Under the pieces are notes generated by a model that was not told where the DNA came from, made no database searches, and saw only the letters and a program-made list of their open reading frames with translations. A program made the translations under genes and the position numbers. A stretch of DNA of 64,000 bases from Vibrio neptunius (GTDB lineage Bacteria; Pseudomonadota; Gammaproteobacteria; Enterobacterales; Vibrionaceae), in assembly GCA_019339365.1 (NCBI GenBank), contig CP079860.1, positions 1,488,001 through 1,552,000 on the forward strand, written 5' to 3'. Below, in pieces: positions 28,738-38,459 of this stretch. Position 1 is the first letter of the stretch. Every line of letters starts with the position of its first letter.

Positions 28738-31396
28738 AAGATAGCGTTCCTTGCTCATCGACAGATACTGTGATCTGACTGTGCGACTCATCCCTGTCGT
28801 GCACGAGCAGCTGTGTGGATAGCTGAGGCAGTAACTGACGGTTAATCACCGCATCGATGTTACGTGCTCCCGTTTCTGCCAAGCGACAATTGCCAAGTAC
28901 GAATTCCACTAAGGTGTCTTCGTAGTTCAACGACAGTTTATGGTGGCTTTGCAGACGCTCAGACACTTTGCCCAACTTGTGGTGGATGATGTCAGTCATG
29001 GCTTCGTCAGACAGTGGAACAAACGGCAGCACTGACATACGCGCCAATAACGCAGGCTTGAAGTGCTGGTTTAGCGTTGGACGAATCGCCTCGGCAATCA
29101 CGCCAGCGTTGATGTCTTTAGACTGCTGAACGAGTGATTCAATCTCATGAGTCGCAAGGTTACTGGTCATGATGATTAAGGTGTTTTTAAAGTCGATAGT
29201 GCGACCTTCACCGTCGTTGAGTGTGCCTTTATCGAATACTTGATAGAAAAGGTTCAGTACTTCTGGATCCGCTTTTTCTACTTCATCTAACAGGACAACA
29301 GAGTATGGACGTTGACGCACCGCCTCAGTCAGCATGCCGCCTTCGCCGTAACCGACGTAACCCGGAGGTGAACCGATTAGGCGCGATACCGTATGTTTCT
29401 CTTGGAATTCAGACATGTTGATGGTGGTCATAAAGCGCTCACCACCGAACAGTTGGTCGGCAATCGCACGCGCAGTTTCGGTTTTACCGACACCGCTTGG
29501 GCCGACAAGTAAGAATACGCCTGTTGGTGCATCTGGGTTACCGAGGCCAGCTTTGGCGGTTTGAATGCCTTCTGCTAGCGCATCGATGGCGTATTCTTGG
29601 CCTTTGATATTGTTGGTGAGGCTGTCTTTTAGCTTGAGCGTGGTTTCGGCTTCATCCTGAAGCATTTTACCCATAGGGATGCCAGTCCAGTCGGAGATCA
29701 CGTGGCTTACTTCATCTGGGCCAACTTCGAAATGCACCAGCGGGTTACCATCACGAATCGCATCCAGTTGCTCCTGACAGGCGGCAATGGCGATACGTAC
29801 CGCTTCTTCGTCCATTTCTGCATAAGGGGAAGCTTCTGTTTCTTCGCCTTCTTCATCCGCTTGTGCAACTTCAATTTCTTCGCCAGAAACCAGTTCATGA
29901 AGACGAGTACGCAACGCGATCATCTGTTCGATTTGCTCTTTCTCGTTTTTCCATTGTGCTTCTTGAACTTCTAGCTCAGCTTGGGTTTTCTCCATCGCCA
30001 CTTTGAGATCTGGGATCGACGCCAGGCTGTGTTTGTCGCCAGTTTGCTGCAACTGGTCACGTTCTAAGGCTTCTAGCTCACGAGTTTGCGCGGCAAGTTC
30101 TTGTTGTAAGGTTTCAACCGATGCTGGCACGGCATTTAAGCTAATGTTAACCCGTGCACAGGCGGTATCGAGTACGTCGATGGCTTTGTCCGGCAGTTGA
30201 CGGCCAGAGATGTAACGCGCGGAAAGCGCTGCCGCTGCGGTAATGGCGTCGTCACGAACGTAAACATTGTGGGACTTTTCGTACGCTGGTCGCAGACCAC
30301 GGATGATCAGCGCCGCTTGTTGTGGAGACGGTTCGTCAAGTTTAACCAGTTGGAAACGTCGCGCTAGAGCCGGGTCTTTCTCGAAGTACTTCTTATACTC
30401 AGACCACGTTGTCGCGGCAATGGTTTTCACTTCGCCACGGGCTAGGGCTGGTTTGAGTAGGTTGGCGGCATCGCTACCGCCAGCTTGGTTACCACCACCG
30501 ACCAGCGTGTGGGCTTCATCAATAAAGAGGATGATAGGCGTCGGTGAGTTTTTCACTTCGTCGAGAACCGCATTGAGGCGCTTTTCGAATTCGCCTTTGA
30601 CGCTCGCGCCCGCTTGAAGTAGGCCCATATCTAAACCATAAAGTTCTACCCCTTTAAGGTTATCAGGCACTTCACCTTGTACGATTTTTAGTGCCAGACC
30701 TTCAACCACGGCGGTTTTACCGACACCAGGTTCGCCGACAGCGATAGGGTTGTTTTTACGACGACGCGCAAGAATATCGACGATCTGGCGGATCTCTTGA
30801 TCACGACAGAATACTGGATCGATCTCGCCTTTACGTGCCTTGCCGGTAAAGTCGGTGGTGAACTTGCTGAGCGCTGAGCCGTCTTCACGAGCTTGTGTCT
30901 TTTCAGACGTTGCCACTTGTGCTTCTAGTGAATGGCTGGTCAGTTCGCCAAAATTACGCTTCAAGCTGTCTGGGTTGACATTGTCTAGAAGGTCAGAGTA
31001 GCTATGCTGGCCGTAACGGAGTGGGTTGCTGACTAGCGTCAGTAGTAGAGCACCTGAGCGGATCTGCGTTTGTGATAAGTCTAAAGAAGACACTAGCCAG
31101 CTTTCTTGTAGCCATTCGATCAACAAAGCAGAAAATACAGGTTTGCCACCATTACCTGTTGGGCTTGTATCTAAAGTAGAACGAATCGATTGACGTAGGA
31201 TGTTTTCCGAACAGTCAAAGTGTGCGAGTAGAACGTCGAAATCACTGTTTGGTCTTTCAAGCAAGCTTAACAGTAAGTGTTCAATTCGAACTTCGTTAGC
31301 CTTTTCTGATACAGCCAGAGCTGCGGCGTCTTCTAGCGCGACTTTTGCGATAGGGTGCAGACGTTGAATTAATGAAGAGAGATTAATATTTATCAT
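28724..31396 (-). CDS. tssH: T6SS sheath-recycling ATPase ClpV
   Basis: 890 residues, the usual ClpV length. N-terminal Clp_N repeat domain (about 1-150), which binds the contracted sheath; first AAA+ domain with GEPGVGKT near residue 220; coiled middle domain with an acidic insertion ([14 protein letters not shown]); second AAA+ domain with GPSGVGKT near residue 630 and LLDEVEKA; C-terminal ClpB D2-small domain. It unfolds TssB/TssC from contracted sheaths in the cytoplasm. First gene of the minus-strand operon with vasH, divergent from hcp. A -10-like TATAAT lies at 31440-31435 on this strand. The ribosome site is weak. Confidence 0.97.
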   Translation of the reverse strand: MININLSSLIQRLHPIAKVALEDAAALAVSEKANEVRIEHLLLSLLERPNSDFDVLLAHFDCSENILRQSIRSTLDTSPTGNGGKPVFSALLIEWLQESWLVSSLDLSQTQIRSGALLLTLVSNPLRYGQHSYSDLLDNVNPDSLKRNFGELTSHSLEAQVATSEKTQAREDGSALSKFTTDFTGKARKGEIDPVFCRDQEIRQIVDILARRRKNNPIAVGEPGVGKTAVVEGLALKIVQGEVPDNLKGVELYGLDMGLLQAGASVKGEFEKRLNAVLDEVKNSPTPIILFIDEAHTLVGGGNQAGGSDAANLLKPALARGEVKTIAATTWSEYKKYFEKDPALARRFQLVKLDEPSPQQAALIIRGLRPAYEKSHNVYVRDDAITAAAALSARYISGRQLPDKAIDVLDTACARVNISLNAVPASVETLQQELAAQTRELEALERDQLQQTGDKHSLASIPDLKVAMEKTQAELEVQEAQWKNEKEQIEQMIALRTRLHELVSGEEIEVAQADEEGEETEASPYAEMDEEAVRIAIAACQEQLDAIRDGNPLVHFEVGPDEVSHVISDWTGIPMGKMLQDEAETTLKLKDSLTNNIKGQEYAIDALAEGIQTAKAGLGNPDAPTGVFLLVGPSGVGKTETARAIADQLFGGERFMTTINMSEFQEKHTVSRLIGSPPGYVGYGEGGMLTEAVRQRPYSVVLLDEVEKADPEVLNLFYQVFDKGTLNDGEGRTIDFKNTLIIMTSNLATHEIESLVQQSKDINAGVIAEAIRPTLNQHFKPALLARMSVLPFVPLSDEAMTDIIHHKLGKVSERLQSHHKLSLNYEDTLVEFVLGNCRLAETGARNIDAVINRQLLPQLSTQLLVHDRDESHSQITVSVDEQGTLSYAFS

Positions 31397-31844
31397 TGTC
31401 TTTATCGAGCTTATGGTTGTTTAAAATTGGCTCGATTATACTAAATATTAAAAATTGTTTTTTTTGACAGACTATTTTAACCACTATTTTATGGTTGTTT
31501 TTCAGGCGATATTGATTAGATTAAAACCAAATTTGATATATGTGATAGTCACTATGATTATTATGTTAGTTATTCTGTCTTAAATGCCCGTTAATAACGC
31601 TTTTTTTACTCGATTGCCTATCGTTGTTTTATCGAAATGGATAAGTAACAATAAATTGTTTGCTGAACACAAGAAGTTGTGAAATTTTCCAATTTATTGA
31701 ATTGATAAGGTTATCTAATAATAAGATAAACACTATAAGTTATTGATTTATATAGATTGTAAAGTTGGCACGCTCTTTGTATTAGGTTAATAGCGTCGCG
31801 GTTAAGCGATTTGGTAAATTTAAATAAATTAGAAGGAATACAAG
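31397..31844. other. 448-bp divergent control region tssH / hcp
   Basis: Very AT-rich, no gene. It holds the sigma-54 promoter of hcp and a minus-strand TATAAT for tssH. VasH enhancer sites must lie here or nearby, but no clear palindrome pair was identified. Confidence 0.7.
31766..31780 (+). promoter_or_regulatory. Sigma-54 (-24/-12) promoter of hcp
   Basis: TGGCAC, five bases, TTGT, with spacing as in the RpoN consensus (TGGCAC-N5-TTGC). It lies about 65 bp upstream of the hcp start, in the same locus as the sigma-54 activator VasH. Confidence 0.85.
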
Positions 31845-32363
31845 ATGCCAACTCCTGCATATATGTCTATCACAGGTGAAACTCAAGGCGATATCACAAA
31901 AGATGCTTACTCAGCTGACTCAGTTGGTAACTCTTGGCAAGAAGCTCACGTTGATGAGTTCCTAGTTCAAGAACTTGATCACGTACTTACTATTCCACGT
32001 GATCCACAAAGCGGTCAGCCAACAGGTCAACGCGTTCACAAGCCAGTCATTGTGACTAAAGCACAAGACTGCTGTTCACCGCTTCTATTCAACGCTCTAG
32101 TTTCTGGTGAGAAACTGCCTGAGTGTAACATCAAGTTCTACCGTACTTCTGTACAAGGTAAGCAAGAGCACTACTACACAATCAAACTGATTGATGCTCT
32201 TCTAGTTGATATGCAAACTCGCATGGCTCACTGTCAAGATGCTGCGACTTCTGACCGTGTAACTGAAGAAGTACTTAGCTTCACTTACCGCGCAATCGAA
32301 GTAACTCACGAAGTTATGGGTAAAGGCGGTAACGACGACTGGCGTGCTCCACGCGAAGCGTAA
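31845..32363 (+). CDS. hcp: Hcp, T6SS inner tube protein
   Basis: 172 residues, typical Hcp1 family: opening MPTPAYMSITGETQG, YTIKLIDALLVDMQ, and a C-terminal FTYRAIEVTHE strand. Hexamers stack into the tube that is fired into the target and carries small effectors in its lumen. Strong ribosome site (GAAGGA) and a sigma-54 promoter; codons are of the type used in highly expressed genes (many GAA, GGT, CGT, AAC). A stem-loop follows before vgrG. There is no C-terminal toxin extension. Confidence 0.98.
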   Translation: MPTPAYMSITGETQGDITKDAYSADSVGNSWQEAHVDEFLVQELDHVLTIPRDPQSGQPTGQRVHKPVIVTKAQDCCSPLLFNALVSGEKLPECNIKFYRTSVQGKQEHYYTIKLIDALLVDMQTRMAHCQDAATSDRVTEEVLSFTYRAIEVTHEVMGKGGNDDWRAPREA

Positions 32364-32383
32364 GATTCTCTTACCAAACGCTA

Positions 32384-32405
32384 AGGGCCAACTTATGTTG
32401 GCCCT
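32384..32405 (+). promoter_or_regulatory. Stem-loop between hcp and vgrG
   Basis: Perfect 9-bp stem AGGGCCAAC / GTTGGCCCT with a TTAT loop, not followed by a T tract. It may protect the hcp end of the transcript or cause partial termination. Confidence 0.7.
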
Positions 32406-32434
32406 GATCTCATTATTTGTATCAGGTAAAAGGT

Positions 32435-34512
32435 ATGACAATAGACGTAGAATTTAAGTTTGAAGTTCAAGGTAGTGAGCATGAATTTCGTGTTGAAAGT
32501 TTTCAAGTGAATGAAGAACTGTCTAAAGACTTTCAAGTCAGCCTCTCATTACTTTCACTTGATGCTGATATTACCTTCGAAGAACTTATCCGCAAACCTG
32601 CACTGCTGACTCTGTTTGGTCAAGGTGTGGGTTCTGCTCGTTTTTTCCACGGTGTGGTCAATGAGGTTCGATTCCTTGGCACAGGCCGAAGATTCTCTCG
32701 TTACCAGATTATTCTGGTACCACAAAGCTGGTTCTTGACCCAACGCCAAGACTGTCGCATTTTCCAAAATCTAGCGGCTCCAGATATCATTTCTCAAGTC
32801 TTGGACGACGCTTCTGTTACCGACTATCGTCTTGAACTGTCTGGCGTGTATCCACAAAAAGAATACGTTCTTCAGTATCGTGAAACCGACAGTATTTTCG
32901 TGCACCGAATGCTGGCTGAACATGGTATGTGGTACTACTACGAGCACACTGAAAGTAATCACACCTTAGTGATCGTCGATAGCAACGATGCCATTCCAGA
33001 ATTGCTCAGTACTCCGCTTAACGCTTCTTACTTAGGCCCGTTGGTTTATCATTCAGATGCGGGTGGCGTCGCCGATCGCGAACATATTGTCGATTTGACG
33101 GCCATCAACCGAGTGAGAACCGGCAGCACGACTTACACCGATTACAACTATGAACAGCCTAAGATCCCACAACAAATGTCGAGTGAGGGCACTTTAGATC
33201 AAGATCTTAAATTGTTTGACTACCCAGGCCGTTACGTTGACCCAGTGATGGGGCAGGTGCGTGCATCAGAATGGATCGCGGAACATCAGGTCGATAATCA
33301 TCAGATCGCCGCGATGTCGAACATTATGCGCGTGGTGCCGGGTTATAGCTTTAATATCAGTGAGCATCCACGCAGTGCGCTCAATCGTGACTACACCATG
33401 CTGTCTATCGTCCACAATGGTCATGATCCCCAAGTTCATGAAGATGAAAACAGTGGTCTGCCGACGCATTACGATAACAGTTTTACTTGCATCCCACGTG
33501 ATGTGATTTTTAAAGTACAAAAACCGTCTCCACCTGTAGTTGAGGGGCCTCACACTGCGGTTGTGGTCGGGCCTGCTGGCGAAGAGATTTATACCGATGA
33601 ACTTGGACGAATTAAAGTTCAGTTCCACTGGGATCGATACGGCAACAATGACGAAAATTCAAGTTGTTGGATTCGTGTCAGCCAATCAATGGCAGCGCCG
33701 TCATGGGGGCAGTGTACCTGCCGCGTATTGGCCATGAAGTCGTGGTCACCTTCCTTGAAGGCGACCCAGATCGTCCGCTGGTTACAGGCGCTGTTTACCA
33801 TGGTCTGCACTTTCCTCCGTATTCATTGCCAGAGAACAAAACTCGTACCACATTCCGTACCCAAACGCACAAGGGCACTGGCTATAACGAGATGAGTTTT
33901 GAGGATGAAGCGAATCAGGAAGAGATTTACTTCCATGCTCAAAAAGACATGGCGACTAAGGTACTCAACAACCGTTACCGCGATATTGGTCAGGATGAGT
34001 TCCTTGAAGTGGGCCGCAACCAGACTAACGAAGTGCATGGCGATCATAAAGAAACGATCGATGGTCACAAAACCACTCAGGTGAACAGCACCTTTACTGA
34101 GACCGTTGAACAGGATGTGACCGTTACTTATAACGCTAATGAAACACAGTCTGTTAAGAACAACTCAACACTTGAGATTGGCGATAACCGCTCGACTAAG
34201 ATTGGCAAAAACGACGATCTAGACGTCGGTGAGAACAGCAACTTGGTCGTCGGTGCTTCGCGCTCCGCTGACATTGGTAAGGACGATAACCAAACGGTCG
34301 GTGGCGATCTCACGGTTTCAGTTAAAGGTAATACATCGTATAAAGCCGATGCTGCAACTCAGGTGGTCAGTGGTGACAAAATTGTCCTTAAGACCGGTGG
34401 CTCTTCCTTAGTAATGAACAGCGATGGAAGTATCAAGCTGACTGGGTCTTCGATCACGATTGAAGGCAGCGACAAAGTTGTGATTAAAGGTGGCAACGTA
34501 GCGATTAACTAA
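32435..34512 (+). CDS. vgrG: VgrG spike protein (frameshifted near 33705)
   Basis: Starts at the ATG at 32435 (MTIDVEFKFE) with AAAAGG just upstream. The frame shifts at a G5 run (33705-33709): adding one G restores SWGAVYLPRIGHEVVV, the invariant VgrG motif. The repaired length is about 692 residues. It has a gp27-like head, the gp5 OB-fold with EVVVTFLEGDPDRPLVTG, and a gp5C needle of short repeats (VGENSNL, IGKDDNQ and so on). It ends after KGGNVAIN with no effector extension. It trimerises on the tip of the Hcp tube. As sequenced it would be cut before the needle and non-functional, so a sequence error is likely. Its stop overlaps the next start. Confidence 0.93.
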
Positions 34513-34997
34513 TGAAACAACAAATACACCAACAACAGTTTGAACAAGAAACGCAGCAAGCCGAGAAATCGGCTTGCTTTTCCCGTTTTGGAACGATAGT
34601 CGGCATGAATGAAGCGAAAGATAGCGTCAGAGTCGATTTTGAAGGAAACCCATTTGGTCAGCCCCTTTCTGCAAAGCTAGGCCGCGGGTTTACTCGGTCA
34701 GAACTTAAGTTTGCTATGGATAATAAGCTTCATTGTCGTATTGAGTTTGTTAACCAAGATATCAGCTTACCCATAGTGACGGACGTGTTCTTTTCTATGC
34801 TGAGTGAGGATCAAGAGGTCATTATTCGCGCAGAGAAGATGACAATAAAAACCAATCAAGAACTGACGCTAAAAAGTGGTGACACCCAAACTCGCTACAG
34901 TGGCAGAGACGGGCGAGTGACGACTGAGGCGAAGTATGTGACTTCGCAGGCAGAAAAAGCGCAGAAGATTCAGGGCGGTACGGTTGCCATCAACTAG
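34512..34997 (+). CDS. DUF6484-like VgrG-associated protein
   Basis: 161 residues starting on the last base of the vgrG stop codon, so translation is coupled. The N-terminal half resembles an OB-fold (GTIVGMNEAKDSVRVDFEG) as in VgrG; the C-terminal half contains short beta repeats and ends GGTVAIN, like the VgrG needle end. Proteins of this kind occur next to vgrG in T6SS loci and may help needle or cargo assembly. The family name is from memory of similar sequences. Confidence 0.65.
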   Translation: MKQQIHQQQFEQETQQAEKSACFSRFGTIVGMNEAKDSVRVDFEGNPFGQPLSAKLGRGFTRSELKFAMDNKLHCRIEFVNQDISLPIVTDVFFSMLSEDQEVIIRAEKMTIKTNQELTLKSGDTQTRYSGRDGRVTTEAKYVTSQAEKAQKIQGGTVAIN

Positions 34998-35016
34998 CCA
35001 CTTATGCAGATAGAGT

Positions 35017-36333
35017 ATGAGACAAAGAATTACCAAACAACAGCTTAGCTCAGCGTTAAGTGATAGTGATTTAACCCAAGCCATACAGACATTAGATGAG
35101 CAAATTGCGCTGCTGAGCGATCTGCGCCCAGCGTGGCTTGAGTTTTGTCATGAGAAATCAGCGGTCGCGATTGAGTCCTTGTCCTTTCTGTTTAAGCAAT
35201 GGGTAAGGTTGCATCGCAAAGGGTATCCAGCGACTTCGCAGGACTACCTCCGTTTGGTTGAACGCCAGATGGCAGAGATTAAACAGGTTTACATCGCCTT
35301 CTATAAGCTTCATCCGGGGCTGGTTTACGAGCTCAAAGACACTGCACCAGCGCTTTTCGTTTGGCTGATGTTAGAGCCTGAATTCGAGCAGCACACGTCC
35401 TACCTTATTGCGGCAATAAAAGTGGCTGAGGACATCGATGTCAATGAGGCGACTCTGTTGTTACTGCACTCCAAACGACACACGCTGGATATCACACTAA
35501 CGCAGCTTGTCGAGGGCAAAGTCTCAATGAGAAGCTTATGCTTTGAAGCGTTGCGGCTGCGTCAGACATTAAGTGTTGGTTTGGCCAAACACTGGTTGAA
35601 GGAAACCTCGCTTGAAGCACAACAAGTGCACCCGGTGTTAGCCAAGTTTGATGTCGAAGACAGTATCGAGTGGATTAATGAAATCGACAGCGATGAAGAG
35701 TACCTGTTTGAGTTGTTGCTCTGTAAGCATGACCGGGGTACTTGGTTCAGAAAGCGTTTTGGTATTGAACAGCAAGCGCTGCCGAGTGAGCATGTGGCGA
35801 CATACGCTAAATTGCTTGAGTTGGTCGAGTTTGACCAGTTTGATCCTAGTCTCGAAATGGCGCCGATCCAGATGGTGTTAACCGGCCGCCCAGACTGGAT
35901 TGAAACGGCTTTGGAACACCTCATGACGCTGAAAGATGGGCAGGAGGAGTGGTTGTTTGCCCTCTATGTTGTCTACGGTGAGCGTTTCCCGCTTAACCCA
36001 CATCTCTTGGGTGTCGAGTATCAATGGGAACAAGCGATGGCGGTACTTGAAAACTGGCGTGATAGTGGTGAAAACCATGTCAACACAGCGATTCGCCATG
36101 GCGTACCTGTGACGTTTGAATCGAGTGTCCAAGCCATGATGGATCACAATATCCCCGCTAACTACCGAACCTGGATATGGCGTCATCTCTGTATTCATGG
36201 TCGTGTCTACATTCCTTGGAATTGGGCCATGCCTGCAATACAACAAAACTGGCTGTTTAGTAAGCTATCTGAGCAATCCGCTGCGATTGAACGATTTAAC
36301 CTAAGGAATCAGAATGCAACTTTGGGATATTGA
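35017..36333 (+). CDS. T6SS-associated helical-repeat protein
   Basis: 438 residues, mostly alpha helical, with repeated Leu/Trp-rich segments suggestive of HEAT-like repeats (LTGRPDWIETALEHL, EEWLFALYVVYGERF). It resembles the conserved T6SS-linked family TIGR02270, an identification I hold loosely. No signal or membrane segment. It lies between the vgrG accessory gene (19 bp before) and the DUF2169 gene (20-base overlap), so it is probably part of an effector-loading set. Confidence 0.55.
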   Translation: MRQRITKQQLSSALSDSDLTQAIQTLDEQIALLSDLRPAWLEFCHEKSAVAIESLSFLFKQWVRLHRKGYPATSQDYLRLVERQMAEIKQVYIAFYKLHPGLVYELKDTAPALFVWLMLEPEFEQHTSYLIAAIKVAEDIDVNEATLLLLHSKRHTLDITLTQLVEGKVSMRSLCFEALRLRQTLSVGLAKHWLKETSLEAQQVHPVLAKFDVEDSIEWINEIDSDEEYLFELLLCKHDRGTWFRKRFGIEQQALPSEHVATYAKLLELVEFDQFDPSLEMAPIQMVLTGRPDWIETALEHLMTLKDGQEEWLFALYVVYGERFPLNPHLLGVEYQWEQAMAVLENWRDSGENHVNTAIRHGVPVTFESSVQAMMDHNIPANYRTWIWRHLCIHGRVYIPWNWAMPAIQQNWLFSKLSEQSAAIERFNLRNQNATLGY

Positions 36334-37297
36334 ACAAGAAACGGAATTGCTAGTAAAGGGTCGCTTCCAACGTGATCAAAATGGTCACGAAGTGTGGGTG
36401 ATAGCGGCTAAACGACAATGGCAGCTCAACGAGGGCGAATGGCAAGAGGTACCAGCTGAGGAGATTTACGATGACCCTGTTTATCTCGGTGAAGCTGGTA
36501 TGTCGGCGATGAAAGTCGACCATGAGTTTCCAGTATCAAAGCAAAATACCGACGTTTTGGTGTACGGCAAAGCACGCGCTTACGCTAAGCGCCCAGTGAC
36601 TTATCACGAGTGTCGTATCCTCATCGATAGTCATATCGACAAGACGATTGCTGTTCATGGTGAACGTAAGTGGGTCGAACACGGCGGTACAGTGACGGTT
36701 TCTCACCCAACAGCGTATGTTGAAGCTGAGATTGATTACTCAAAAGCATTGGGTGGGGATGAGCGTAACCGTATTGGTTGTGGCGTGGCGAAAAGCAGTG
36801 CCGAGTTGATGGCAATGCCAGTTCCGTCCGTGTTTTATCCTAATGAAGAATGGGCTCCTAACACCAAAAACTTGCGCGTAGCGGGTCTTGGGCCTATCCC
36901 GCCCTTTTTTACTCAGAGGGCTAAGTACGCGGGGACCTTTGATGATGCTTGGCAAGAGCATAGACGCCCCTTACTGCCCGAAGACTTTAACCCGAAGTTT
37001 TACCAATCTGCTCCTGAAGACCAGCAGTGTAATGGCTTCTTAGAAGGTGGTGAGCGCCTGATGATGAGTGGTTTCTCTCATGACGACGTGTTGGCTTTTC
37101 GCATTCCGGCAGAGAAGTATGTCGCTGTGGCCGATTTTGGTGAAGAGAAGCTGAGCGCTGCTATGGCCATGTACACACTGTTTGTTGATACTGAAGAACA
37201 ACGTCTTACGATTAGCTACAACGCTTCATTCCCCTGTCAGGGCAAAGAACACCTGTTGGTGTCTTCCACGATTTCTAAAGCGAGAGAAAGCGTATGA
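36314..37297 (+). CDS. DUF2169-family T6SS effector chaperone
   Basis: 327 residues. Features of DUF2169 are visible: VDHEFPVSKQNTDVLVYGKA near residue 70, then HGERKW, GLGPIPPFFTQRAKYAGTFDDAW and a C-terminal barrel-like region. Known DUF2169 proteins act as cytoplasmic adaptors for PAAR-type effectors. It overlaps the genes on both sides. No PAAR gene is seen in this window, so its client may be the KAS-like protein next to it or an effector elsewhere. Confidence 0.8.
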   Translation: MQLWDIEQETELLVKGRFQRDQNGHEVWVIAAKRQWQLNEGEWQEVPAEEIYDDPVYLGEAGMSAMKVDHEFPVSKQNTDVLVYGKARAYAKRPVTYHECRILIDSHIDKTIAVHGERKWVEHGGTVTVSHPTAYVEAEIDYSKALGGDERNRIGCGVAKSSAELMAMPVPSVFYPNEEWAPNTKNLRVAGLGPIPPFFTQRAKYAGTFDDAWQEHRRPLLPEDFNPKFYQSAPEDQQCNGFLEGGERLMMSGFSHDDVLAFRIPAEKYVAVADFGEEKLSAAMAMYTLFVDTEEQRLTISYNASFPCQGKEHLLVSSTISKARESV

Positions 37298-38247
37298 GTA
37301 ATGTATATGGTCGATACGTTCTTGATGTTGATGTATTGACGCCAATGGGCATGAACCTAGATATTTCACTCGCTGTCGCCAAAGCTGACCTTGCACGATT
37401 CAACCAGCACCTAGCTGAAAATGGTATCGATAAGTTTACTTTCGCTAAAGCGGACTTTATTAAAGCAGACAAAAAGCAAGAAAGGGTAGTCGAAATGATC
37501 GATTCGCTGCTTTCTTCTATGTTAGCTAAGCTACCCAAAACGCTTAGGCCTGTTCCCGCGGTGATCTCTGTTCCTGAATCGACGGATAATAACCGTCTAC
37601 AAGCTTGGGTCGAGGCGAGTAAACACGCCAAATGGTTGTCAAAGATCGACATTACTCATGTCGGCGGACCGCGTTTTATCCATGATTCCCTCACTATCCT
37701 AAACCAGCAAGATGCGGTGCTTTGTATCGCGGTTGACTCTTTATTCAGTGAGTTAGCCCCGCTTATTGCCGATGACAATGTGCAAGGAACTCAAAACCCA
37801 TGGGGGCTGCTCCCCAGTGAAGGAGGTGGGGGTGTCATTTTCACTAAGAAAAACATTGTTGACACTCTCAAGTTAAAGCCCGTTGCATCGCTTGATTACT
37901 TTGTGGCTGAATGGAACACGTCGGACCGCAGAGGTATGATGCGCTTGGTTCGCAAAGCCGGAGCGGCTTTTGAACACTTAGGCTATATCTATTCTGACTT
38001 GAATAATTCTCGGCATCATACTGAGGATTATGGCTTTGCCCTCGGTGCAAGAGCAGAGAAATTCACTAACCCTGAGCAGCCTGTGCTTATCAATGGTTTA
38101 TGGGGAACACTAGGGCAATCGTCTGCGATGGCTTTGCTTTGCAGCTTCACCCAAATGCATCCTTCATCGGACCCAGCCTGCTTGTTTATGTACGGATTAG
38201 ATGGTGATCGCGGTTTATTAAGAATATCTCGGTGTGAAGATGCTTAA
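37294..38247 (+). CDS. Ketoacyl-synthase-like protein of the T6SS locus
   Basis: 317 residues overlapping the DUF2169 gene by 4 bases. The fold markers are those of thiolase/ketoacyl synthases: PEGGGGV-like segment (LLPSEGGGGVIFTKK) and near the end LWGTLGQSSAMALLCSF, which aligns with the HxxGxxGxAxG region, though the catalytic His is replaced (NGLWGTLGQ). The expected active-site Cys is not evident: the segment that would hold it reads AVLCIAVDSLFSELAP. Genes of this kind occur with DUF2169 genes in several T6SS loci. It may be a catalytically dead scaffold or a modifying enzyme. Confidence 0.6.
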   Translation: MSNVYGRYVLDVDVLTPMGMNLDISLAVAKADLARFNQHLAENGIDKFTFAKADFIKADKKQERVVEMIDSLLSSMLAKLPKTLRPVPAVISVPESTDNNRLQAWVEASKHAKWLSKIDITHVGGPRFIHDSLTILNQQDAVLCIAVDSLFSELAPLIADDNVQGTQNPWGLLPSEGGGGVIFTKKNIVDTLKLKPVASLDYFVAEWNTSDRRGMMRLVRKAGAAFEHLGYIYSDLNNSRHHTEDYGFALGARAEKFTNPEQPVLINGLWGTLGQSSAMALLCSFTQMHPSSDPACLFMYGLDGDRGLLRISRCEDA

Positions 38248-38388
38248 TTGGTTCAAATCTACTGGATGGTAGATCAATTTCAATAAAAAGTGTGGCTCTC
38301 AAACCGTCGAAATAGAAACACTTAAGGTCGGTTCTACAGTCATTATGCCTAAATTGATAGGGATAGTGGGCTTTTTATTTTTATGCGG

Positions 38389-38418
38389 TTGAAAAGCAAT
38401 ATTTAAACTAATTATTAT
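38389..38418 (+). promoter_or_regulatory. Candidate sigma-70 promoter of the kinase-tssABC operon
   Basis: TTGAAA, an 18-base spacer and TATTAT, in the 212-bp gap before the kinase gene. No sigma-54 site was found in this gap. Confidence 0.35.
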
Positions 38419-38459
38419 GCTTTCCTAGTTATTATTATCATTTGGCTAAAGAGTGGAAC

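Noticed and set aside
38442..38459. TTG start for the kinase
   Set aside because: The GTG at 38460 has a better placed GAGTGG; the TTG adds only six residues without a clear ribosome site.
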